From positions 5,050,392-5,114,391 of the forward strand of contig RQOL01000616.1 in NCBI GenBank assembly GCA_013076295.1: 64,000 nucleotides of DNA, in the 5' to 3' direction. Each line of letters begins with the position of its first letter. The first letter of the stretch is position 1. The notes under the pieces are model-generated. The model did not search any database. It was not told where the DNA came from and saw only the letters and a list, made by a program, of their open reading frames with translations. Below are positions 47,501-59,500 of the stretch, in pieces. Both the position numbers and the translations under genes were made by a program. The DNA comes from Sanderia malayensis. Taxonomy: Eukaryota > Cnidaria > Scyphozoa > Semaeostomeae > Pelagiidae.

Positions 47501-50500
47501 CTTCTTTTTATTATCCTTCAGTTTCTTTGTTTTGTTTGTCTTCTTCATTATATTATTTATTTTCTTTGTCTTTCTTGTCACCACCATCTCTTCTTTCACA
47601 CATGATTTCGCACTTAGTACTGTAACGGATATTGTAATCGCCTGCAAATCATAACGATTCCCTTCCTTTTAATCAGGAATACTCTTTGGAAAAAGCCAAA
47701 CAGAAGATGGAAGACGATTGGGATGAGATGATATTCAACACAACAACGTACAGAGACACGGGAGTGGCTATCTTGGCAGCGGTAGACGATATCCAGGCAA
47801 TGTTGGACGATCAGATTGTCAAGACTCAAACGATGCGTGGTTCACCGTTCATTAAACCCTTCGAAGCGGACATCAAGGCGTGGGAAGAGAGACTGCTGCA
47901 CATGCAGGATACTATTGACGAATGGCTCAAGGTTCAAGCTCAGTGGCTCTACCTCGAGCCCATCTTCAGCTCTGAAGACATCATGCAACAGATGCCGGAA
48001 GAGGGCAGAAACTTCCAAACAGTGGACAGGAATTGGAGGCGAATGATGTCGACTGTAATTCGAGATCCAAAGGTACTCGTTGCCACGAAGATTGAAGGAC
48101 TCTACGATGGTCTGATCAATAGTAATAAACTACTTGACCAAATCAACAAGGGGTTGAATGCCTACCTCGAAAAGAAGAGACTGTTTTTTCCAAGGTATGC
48201 GACATTTGTTAATGCTCCTATTACCATATGTATACTTTGGTAAACGGATGGGAAGCCATATGGTCTGAAATGTATGTTGTATCTTGTCCATCGCTCTCAA
48301 GCTCAACGGACAATCCAAGAACAGCAAGAAACTGTTCATCTAGTAACGCAATGCCAGCCCCATTGATGTTGTTAGAAACCTTAACCTTATTAGTTGCTGA
48401 TTGAATTCATATCGAGTTTCTTGGAACTTTATATGCGCAAAAATAAATTGCAATTAAAAGAAAACAAAACATGTGCTTTATAAAAGGTAAAAATGTTCTC
48501 GAACACACGTTGTTTGGAGTATGTATTAAAGTTCGGACCTGGAACCTACGGCCCCAAAAACCATCCAATGTTTTCTACATATGTTTTGAGCTTGTCTGAT
48601 CTTTTATTTAGGTTTTTCTTCCTGTCAAACGACGAGATGCTGGAAATATTATCGGAAACAAAAGATCCTTACCGTGTGCAGCCGCATCTGAAGAAATGCT
48701 TCGAAGGAATAGCCAAGCTTCAATTTACACCGTCACTGGATATCACAGCAATGTTCAGTAGCGAGGGTGAGAAGATCAACCTGAGTGAAACGATCTCCAC
48801 ATCGGCAGCACGCGGTGTCGTAGAAAGGTGGCTGCTACAGGTTCAAGACGTCATGATCAGCAGTGTCAGGGACACTGTGGAGCGGTCCACCGAGGCGTAT
48901 CCACAAACCGCACGAAAAGATTGGGTAAAAGAATGGCCCGGCCAGGTTGTGCTGTGTACGAGTCAGATATATTGGACCGCAGAGGTTCACGAAGCCATCA
49001 AGGGTGGTGCACGGGGCTTGAAGGATTACTATGAGAAATTGCAGAGTCAACTGGAGGATATTGTGGAGTTGGTTCGCGGCAAGTTGTCGAAGCAGAACCG
49101 GGTTACGCTCGGAGCATTGGTCGTGATTGACGTTCACGCTCGCGATGTTGTCAATCAAATGGCCGAGCTGGGCGTATCGAGCGATAACGATTTTCAATGG
49201 CTCAGTCAGTTGAGGTATTATTGGGAAGAGAACGATTGTTACGTGAGAATCATCAATGCTACGGTCAATTACGCCTATGAATATCTTGGCAATTCAGGAA
49301 GACTTGTCATCACACCGCTGACCGATCGATGCTATCGTACACTCGTTGGTGCTTTTCACTTGAATTTGAACGGTGCACCAGAAGGGCCTGCGGGCACAGG
49401 AAAGACGGAGACAACCAAAGATCTCGCAAAAGCACTGGCAATCCAGTGCGTTGTTTTCAATTGCTCTGATGGACTGGATTACTTGCAAATGGGAAAGTTT
49501 TTCAAGGGGCTGGCCGCGTGCGGTGCTTGGGCCTGTTTTGACGAGTTCAATCGGATAGAGTTGGAAGTGTTGTCCGTCGTGGCTCAACAAATTCTTTGCA
49601 TTCAGAGAGCAGTTGCCTCGCATCTGGAAGATTTCGTATTTGAAGGCACGAAGTTGAAGCTCAATTCAAATTGTTACGTTTGCATCACGATGAACCCTGG
49701 CTACGCCGGACGCTCCGAGCTTCCTGACAATCTCAAGGTCTTGTTCCGTACCGTGGCCATGATGGTGCCGGACTATGCTTTGATTGCGGAGATCAGTCTG
49801 TATTCATTTGGATTCGTCGATGCCAGGAACCTCGCAGTTAAGATCGTGACAACGTACAAACTCTGTTCGGAGCAGCTGTCGTCACAATTTCACTACGATT
49901 ACGGAATGAGAGCTGTGAAGGCCGTGTTAGCGGCTGCCGGGAATTTGAAATTGAAGTTTCCGGATGAGAACGAGGACGTGCTTCTACTCCGGTCGATCAT
50001 GGATGTGAACAAACCGAAATTCTTGTCCCACGATATTCCATTGTTTGAGGGAATCATATCAGATTTGTTCCCCGGCGTAAAGCAACCGAAAGCGGATTAC
50101 AGCATCTTCCTTGACATCGCCAACGGCGTTTGTAGGAAGGCCAATTTACAGGACACGGATTTTTTCCAGGAGAAACTCATTCAGACCTACGAAATGATGA
50201 TTGTACGTCACGGTTTCATGCTGGTCGGAGAATCGTTCTCTGCCAAAACGAAGGTCCTCGAAGTCCTCGCCAGTACCCTGACAATTATGTGCGAAAAGGG
50301 ACACGACGAAGAGAAAGTATGGTTCAGAATCATCAATCCAAAGTCAATCACTATGGGACAGTTGTTTGGACAGTTCGACCCAGTGTCACACGAATGGACC
50401 GATGGTGTTTGTGCCAACACGTTCAGAGAGTACGCATCTGATCAAACTGAGACGCGAAAGTGGGTCGTTTTTGATGGACCAATCGATGCTCTTTGGATTG

Positions 50501-53500
50501 AAAACATGAACACTGTCTTGGATGATAATAAAAAGGTATGATCATTATATTCTTAGGAAAATACATGATTGCTCTATCACAGCTATGTTGTAGCTATGTT
50601 ACAGGCATGTCATGGATGTATCACAGATGTATCATGAGTTATATTATTATTTGTTTTTTTTATCACAGCTTTGCCTGATGAGCGGTGAAATTATACAGCT
50701 TTCTGCAGCCATGAGCCTTATATTTGAGACGAACGATCTGTCTCAAGCATCGGTAAGTATGCTCACAATATCATCCACCTCATATATCTTCAGTTTCTTT
50801 TGATTCGCCTAGCTCTACACCTTTCTCAGACACATCTATGATGAGTGCAAAAAGCCTACCTGTTCTGGTCAACTGATTATCATGTGTTAATCAGTACAAG
50901 ATGATTACTTTTATTAATTTCAGCCTGCCACGGTCAGTCGTTGCGGTATGATATACCTTGAGCCGTCGTCACTTGGTTGGGCACCACTGCTGGATTCTTG
51001 GATCAACACTTTGCCAGATTATATCAAAGCTGAACACAAGTACACTCACGGACTGTTTCATTGGGCAGTTCCACCTTGTCTGAGATTTCTAAGGAAGAAC
51101 TGCAAGGTAAATTGCTCTCACTGATAAGTTTATATTTTGCTCTGCCAATACGACCACACCTCATACCCTTCTTACTCTTGTTTCTTGTACGAGAAGTCAA
51201 TAACGAGATGCTTTCGTTTTAATTTCTAGGAATTCATACCGACATCTGATAGTAACTTGGTTCGATCCCTCATGAATCTTCTGGAAATTCTCATGAAGGA
51301 TATTCACGAAAATGAGTACAGATATGTGAAAACATGGCTATCCGTATGTTTTTCTTCTATGCTATGCCACATGTGCTTATTTATTTTCTCTGTCCTTCAT
51401 TGGCTCTATCTACTATGATTTTAATCTACGTTTAATTTGTTTTCTATGCCATAGTCCTGCTTCCAGTTCTCTCTGGTTTGGTCAATTGGAGCCAGCTGCG
51501 ACGGAAAAAGTCGACTGAAATTCGACGTTTTCGTCAAGGAACTGTTCGCTGGCAAAAACGACAACTGTCCCATACCAAGTGTTGTTAGTAAAATCGAGCA
51601 TGCAATGCCAACCGAACACACAGTCTACGATTTCATGTTTGAGGTAAGATTCAAAGTGTGAGGTGATCATCATTGTTACATTGCTTGAAGTTGATGCTTT
51701 CGCTGCTTGGAATATATGCATTCATTGCTTGAAACTTGGTTGATGCCTGTATTCCTTGAGGTCTAGTTAGTACACGACGTTACGTGATGTTTATCTGCTT
51801 AAAGTTTAATCAGTATGAAGTTTCAAGCAAAATATAGTGAGCATTGTAGCAAGTCCTGTCATTTTTGGACGACTATTTCTGTTTTTAATTGCTTTATTTG
51901 CCTTTTCCACCCTTTTTAGCGTAAAGGCCGTGGCAATTGGGTTCTTTGGACTAAAACAATACGCGATACAACGTTACCACATGGCAAAAAGGTCAACGAA
52001 ATCATCGTACCAACGATGGACACTGCTCGCTACTCGCATCTCATGGAACTGATGGTCCTCAATAATATGCCCACGCTATTTGTCGGACCAACAGGGACAG
52101 GGAAGAGTGTCTACATCAAGGATAAACTTATGAATGGACTTCCACCAGAGGAATATCTTCCGATGTTTATCAACTTCTCAGCTCAGACCAGTGCTAGTCA
52201 AACGCAGGTTAGCTTTACTATCATCTATATAATTTATATCCCATGTCCTATGCACTTCATTCGTATAGTTTCATTTGTCCAAATGCTTCAAGCATCGAGC
52301 CAATAGCTTTCAAGATGACTAAAACCTTTTTCGTTTCAGGATCTTATAATGACAAAACTTGATAAGCGAAGAAAAGGCGTTTATGGACCACCTGTTGGAA
52401 AGAAGTAAGCTGGAAGTCTTGCTGACTGAAATCGATATGTTTTGAGTTTGAAGCTCATAAGCCTATTGCTGCTCCATTTGTGAACTACGCTCATAGTTTG
52501 AAAAGGTTGAGATCTTTGATGTTAATATGTAACAATTTTCTTTATTTTGTCAACAGGTTCATCATATTCGTTGACGATGTAAACATGCCAGCCAGAGAGA
52601 AATACGGTGCTCAGCCTCCCATCGAATTGCTAAGACAATTACTCGACCATGGTGTTTGGTAAGTAGCCTTTATTCATTTCACCTTCACTTCATTAGTTAT
52701 CATAATAAATTTACTCACCATGGCAAAGAGTTCCTACTCCTTTCGTTTTTTCACCATATTCATTCTTCTCTTTGCTTTCTCAGTTTTCCTTCTTTGTTTT
52801 CATCGCATTCTTTTTCCATCATCATCATCATTGTATTAATTCTTTTGTCATAGCTCCCACTGATTCTTCTATTATCTTATAGGTATGACAAGAAAGACAC
52901 CTCTAGGATCACCTTATTTGGCCTCCAACTGATCAGTGCGATGAGCCCCCCTGGTGGAGGTCGTAACCCGGTGACATCACGCTTTCTGCGACATTTCAAC
53001 ATAATCTCAATTACGAAGTTCAGTGATGATACAATGACAAAAATATTTGGCTCGATCATGAACCACTGCTTCAGGGTGAGGCTGCAATATCAAAATATAT
53101 CAATATCAACACTATTAATGATTATGATATCAATAGTTGCTTTGTTTATTGAGATTATTGGTTGTCTCTTTGCTACCACTCTTAAATTAAGAGTGATAGC
53201 ACTGAGCTACTGCTTGTATTTAGAGTCTTAATGCAAGCAGTAGCTCATTCCTAATACATGTACTTCACATCATAGCTGTCCATCATCTTTTACGGCTCCT
53301 ATAGAGTTCAAACTATGTATGTATTTGCACAATCCTTGTGACCTTTCACCAATCTTTGCTTTTTTAGGAAAACAGTTTTCCGACTGAAAGCTTCTCGATT
53401 GCTGGTCAGATAGTATCAGCCACGTTAGAGGTAGGTCATGCCTTTGAAGTTTCACGTACACATCCTACAAGCTACTCACACCAATCCAACACGTAGTATC

Positions 53501-56500
53501 TTCATTATTTTTGCATTTTCTATCAGATTTACAAGAAAGCAATAGAAAATCTGCTGCCAACACCACTGAAGTCGCATTATACATTCAATCTTCGTGACTT
53601 TGCACGCGTCGTTCACGGTGTTCTGTTGATTAAACCGGTCTCTCTTGATGATAAGAAGACCTTGAAAAGGCTTTGGGTTCACGAAGTCTACCGTGTATTC
53701 TACGACCGACTTGTCGACGACCATGACAGGAAATGGCTACACGTGTAAGTAAAGCTTACTTTGATTTGTTTCTTGATAAATTAGCGCTCACTTGAGACAC
53801 AGTTACATTAGTTTACTTTGCCATAGTTGAATATGGGTTTATTCGACCTTCTTTGCAGTAATATTGGTCATGCAGTCAAAGAACATTTCAAAGAAGATTT
53901 TGGAGGTCTCTTCCAAAATCTAGCATCTTCAAGTGGAACGGTAATGCATTTTTACTCAGTCGTATTTTCTTGCAATTCTTCTCTTCGACAAGTGAATTGC
54001 TTTCTGCAATATTCTATTGCAATATTCTATTGTCATTTTATCTCTTATTGATCACTTGTAGGTGACTGAAGATGACATGCGCAGTCTGATGTTTGGAGAC
54101 TATCTCAACCCTGAAGCGGTAAGCGTGACGTAACAAAAATACCCTAAATGCTTCTGTCCTTACGCAAAGCGTGCTTTCTTCCATCCTTATTTGTTGAGAT
54201 ATATGCATTCTTTCTGCTGAGGAATTCAGTTAGGATTGTTTATAATCTCAGTGTATTGTCACATTGCTTTCATTTATATATTCAACTTATGCCTATACCT
54301 TATTTGCAGCTGGGTGACGACCGCCACTACAGAGAGGTGGCTTCAATAGATGAACTCTATGGCATAGTCGAGCAGTGCCTCGAGGAATACAATCAAACTC
54401 ACAAGAGTCAGATGAATCTTGTTATTTTCAGGTACGTTTTAGTGACTCTAAGTGACAAAAACCTCCACCAAACTCTAACTGATTACTAAGCCAATAATGT
54501 GGAATTTCAACGTGTGCCATCATTGTCTTGTCTTTCTCTTTTAATCCCAATGCTGTATCAAAAGTCAACATTTAGCAATTGCATGGTATTTTCACTTCTA
54601 GATACGTGCTAGAGCACTTGTCTCGCATTAGCAGGATACTGAAGCAGTCTGGTGGACATGCGTTGCTTGTTGGGTTGGGTGGAAGCGGCAGGCAGTCGCT
54701 CTGTCGTTTAGCAGCAGCCATTTCAAACTTCAATGTCTTTCAACCTGAAATTTCCAAAAGCTATGGTAAAGTCGAATGGGGAGAGGATCTCAAGGTACCT
54801 ATGATCAATCAGATGTTCCAATAGAGAGAGATATTACTCATAGTCCTAGCATTTGTTGTGGCATAGTGTTTCATAGTGGTGATCGTAATGTCATGTCATT
54901 ACGTTCATGCGTTCATGTCATGTTAAAAAAGTATATATTACTTGTATGAGGGGCCTTCTTGTGAGCGACACTCCAGCCACTCTATACTTACGAAATACAG
55001 CAGTTTCCTAATACTATTGAAATAGAAAGGTTGCTGGTTTCCTTTGGAAGAGGGCTAATGAATATAATACTCATAAAATCACCGTCTCACGTCTCTCTTG
55101 TTTTCTAGACTCTACTGAAGTCTGCTGGTGCCCAAGGAAAGCCGACCATTTTTCTTCTCACTGACACACAGATAAAAGAGGAATCATTTCTTGAAGATGT
55201 CGACAGTTTGTTGAATACTGGAGAAGTAGCAAACCTGTTCGCTGTCGATGAAAAGGCAGAAATCAATGAGGTATCTCACCCTTCTTTCTTACGACCTTGC
55301 AGTTCTTTCTGGTGACCTGAGAATCTAATTCTTCTTCATTGTTATTAATTACTTCTTCCTTGTCATTTCGTACATGTTTACAGATCAGCATTGATTTTCT
55401 GTATTAGCTTATGTCAACATTTCAAGTGCATAATGAGTTTATGTGCTTTTTGCAATTACAAAATACTCCCTTTTGACGTTTATAGCAGAGGAAAGACTTT
55501 ACCCTCTTCTTGTCAAGCTATTAGTCAATTCCCCATGGCACCTGATCAACTTTATTGCCACGTTGATTGACTGGTTGATTAAACTTTGATTGCAGGCTGT
55601 TCGACCACTGGCTCAGGCAAATGATAAGAATGCAGATTTTTCTCCTTTGGCGCTGTTCAACTTCTTCGTCAATCGATGCAAAGACAATCTCCATATAATG
55701 TTATGCATGAGTCCCATTGGTGATGCGTTCAGGAATCGACTGAGGCAATTCCCTTCGCTCATCAACTGTTGCACAATAGATTGGTTTCAGGTGTGTTTGG
55801 CTTACCGTAATGCTTCGATTAAACGCCCCGGGCGTTTATTAATTTTTTTGAAATTTTAGGGGGGTTTCTATTCGAGGGGAGCGTTTAAAATAGGGGGCCT
55901 TTATTCGAGGGGGCGTTTAAAAGAATGGGGCGTTTAATCGAAGCATTACGGTATACGTTTTGCAATTCAATGGGGCCTAAAGAACCTATTAGCTCACATG
56001 TAACACGGGCACTTATAACAAACTAATAACATTGAACTATGATTATCACAAAGGGCTAGATCAGTGCAGTGGTAAGAAATGACGTTGTCTTTATGAAATA
56101 CGAAACACTAAAACACCTTTCTCTGCTTGATAACTTGATTAATTGAGTACTGACAACGTATATTTTTGTTTTGTAGCCATGGCCAGAAGACGCTCTTGAA
56201 ATGGTTGCAAACAAGTTTCTTGAAAACGTGTCAATGTCAAACAATGAGAGGAAGAATATTGTTCCAATATGCAAGAGCTTCCACACATCTGCATTGGAAT
56301 ATTCAGACAGGTAATTTGAATCAATATATAACTCATGTGGTCAATCACCCACTGCTTCGTTTTCTCTACTTCATGTTTTACTATGAACTCACATCAAGAA
56401 CTGAAACGAACCATTTCCATGTCCCTCTTTTATGAATTTGTAATTTTTTCTACTATATGTTGTTTTGTTTAACTTCTAGGTTCCTCGAAGAGCTTGGAAG

Positions 56501-59500
56501 GCACAACTATGTGACGCCAACATCCTATCTAGAGCTCATCTCTGCATTCAAGAATCTACTCAACCAAAAGCAATCCGAGGTTCTTGACCATTTTGCATTA
56601 TTTTGCATCGTCCAATGTTTATAGTAACAGATACTGCGCTTAAAATGTTACCAATGCTTTCATTTTAATACCTAGCCATTGTTACTTCTTGTGTATTAGG
56701 TTTTGAAGAATAAACGAAGGTATGAGGTTGGTTTGGAAAAACTTGCATTTGCTGCCTCTCAGGTATGTAATATTGACAGCCCAGTCATTTTATTCTTAAC
56801 ATCGCTTTATGTAGACATGTTTATGTAGACATATATACATATTAACAGCCTCTTTTTGTCCAAGGTTGCTGACATGCAAGTTGAATTGGAAGAGCTGCAA
56901 CCGAAGCTCGTTGTTGCTTCCGAAGAAAATATCAAAATGATGAAGGCATGCTATATTCTGATCTCAAGCAAAATATTACTCAAGTCTTTATAAAAATATT
57001 AATCTGCACGATGATATAACTCATGGGCTCACGATTTTCCATAGCTTCCCTCGAAACTCAAGCATTTTATTTTAATTCTCACAAGTATTAATTTTTTCAT
57101 TTAATCCTAAAGGTAATCGAGAAAGAATCAACCGTAGCAGAGGCTCAACGTGAGGTTGTGTGCGAAGACGAAGCTGTTGCGAACGAACAAGCAAAGGAGG
57201 CTCAGTCCCTGAAAGACGAGTGTGAGGCGGAACTAGCCGAGGCTATTCCCGCTTTGGATGCTGCGTTGTCTGCATTGAACACTTTGAAGGTATGATCAGC
57301 GATACGAGTGAGAACAGTCTACTATCTTGAACAAAGTTTTAATGTGATATATTCATGCACTTTTCTTTCTTTGAAGCCTTCCGACATTACAATTGTTAAG
57401 TCAATGAAGAACCCGCCGCCCGGCGTCAAACTCGTCATGGCAGCCGTCTGTGTTATGAAGGACATAAAACCGGACAAGATTAATGATCCGGCTGGTTCTG
57501 GGCAGAAGATTCTCGACTATTGGGGACCGTCTAAAAAGGTGCTTGGTGATATGAGTTTCCTGTCATCGCTGAAAGAATATGATCGGGACAATATTCCTGT
57601 GAGTAGTTGGATTCAATAGAAATTGTTTTCTGTTGTGCACATGATATGACTATATGTCTGCCGTAATGCTTCGATTAAACGCCCCCTTCTTTTAAACGCC
57701 CCCTCGAATAAAGGCCCCCCTATTTTAGAAATTGTTTCAATAGAAGCCCCCCTCTATTAAACGCCCCCTCGAATAGACGCCCTCTTGTAGAGGGGCGTGT
57801 ATATGAAACACACAGAACACAAGCTGGTCAAAAAAATTTTCCTTTCAAAGAAATGTCCTTTGTTATTATGATGTAGTTGGCTGTGAAATACACAAGAGCT
57901 TTTACAGAGCTTTAGTCAACAATCATAAGGTTGTAGTTAACTTATACGACCACCATTCCTTCCTTTTAGGTGCATGTGATGAAAAAAATTCGTACAGAGT
58001 ATTCCGCCAACCCAGAGTTTGATCCATCAAAGGTTCGAACCGCCTCATCTGCAGCCGAGGGTCTTTGCAAATGGGTTCAAGCCATGGAAATTTACGACCG
58101 TGTAGCCAAAGTGAGATTCTTATCCGTTCACCTATTGCTTTGTACACAGCTAGGAGAGATCGTAATATTTCAAGCTCTTTTGCACTTGCTCTTTCTTTGT
58201 ACTGACCAACTCTGCTTAGATCAGTCGATAATCGCAACAATACCGTGTCGTTTGCTGCTATAGATGATCAATGCTGTGTTAGAAATCCTAATTCTATGGT
58301 TGTTCTTTTTGCATAGGTTGTGGCACCGAAGAAAATCAAACTTGCAGAAGCTGAAGAGTCGTTGGAAAAGACCGTCAACATTCTTGAATCCAAACGGGCC
58401 GAGCTTAGAGAAGTGGAGAACAGAGTTGAAACGCTCAAAACACAGTTCGCTGAAATGACAGAGAAGAAAAAGCTACTTGAGAAACAGGTATGTCTTCACT
58501 CATATTGCTTAATTCAAGCAATTAATTGCTGATGTTTAAATAGTGTTTAAATAGTAGTAAGTATAGTGGATCATTGGTAATGAGTAGTGTATAATGGATT
58601 GAATATACAGCTTAAAGCACAGGTGTATAGTGAATTGAGCTTGCAAACCAAATACGTGCCAATGTCAACCATCGTGGTTACTACGAGCTTAGAACCATCA
58701 GTCCCTATCGTTCTCGAGCTATTTCTGAAGTATTGATGTTTTATCTTAGGTTAATCTCTGTGCCAAGAAGCTCGAGAGGGCTGAAAAGCTGATCGGTGGA
58801 CTTGGTGGAGAGAAAGAGAGATGGTCTCAGGCTGCGGAATCTCTTCAAAAGTTATTCGATAATCTCACGGGTGATGTGTTGATATCATCTGGAGTGATTG
58901 CCTACTTGGGCGCGTTTACTTCTGGATTCAGGAGACAATGTTGTGAAGGCTGGACAAAGATGTGCACGGTATGTTACTCTTACATTTACAGTAAAAACCC
59001 GCACATAATGATCCTGCAGACATTTAACGATAGATAACCTATTGCTCAAATACACTAGGCTATTGTTTCTTCGATTGTTTTGAGAAATTTTTGTCTAAAG
59101 CTCCTATAAAAGTAGGTTGTTATACGCGGATTTTTAATGCATTCTATGAGATGATACACGCTGTTATAGCAAGCAAGCAAGCAGTATTTATTTGTTAACG
59201 CAGGCTGAGGGTTCTGGCAGCTATACAGCTGATGTGGGCCTGCGGTTATAAGTGCTATGCTGGGGTTTATTTTGTTGCTGGTACTATTTGTACCTTGTCT
59301 TTATGTTTTATGTTATTGTGACCCAGTTTTATTACTGTAAAGTTTTTATTACCTTGTTCTGTAGGATGTGAACATTCCGTGCTCCAGTGAATTCTCACTC
59401 AGTAAAAATCTCGGCGAACCAATCAAGATTCGTGCGTGGAACATCGCAGGATTGCCAACTGACCAGTTTTCAATTGACAACGGAGTTATCGTTGCTAATT

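Larger units (their letters stand above)
56480..58968 (+). other. Dynein stalk and microtubule-binding region
   Basis: Exons from 56480 to 58968 encode the antiparallel coiled-coil stalk and the microtubule-binding tip. CC1 includes [11 protein letters not shown] and [19 protein letters not shown]. The tip is in the exons 57377-57598 and 57970-58110 ([25 protein letters not shown]). CC2 follows with [11 protein letters not shown] and [10 protein letters not shown], then LGAFTSGFR at the start of AAA5. Confidence 0.85.

Noticed and set aside
46901..47647. Lys/Asn-rich 248-codon frame on the minus strand
   Set aside because: It is the antisense reading of a TTC-rich intron plus flanking dynein exons; no splice or start logic of its own.
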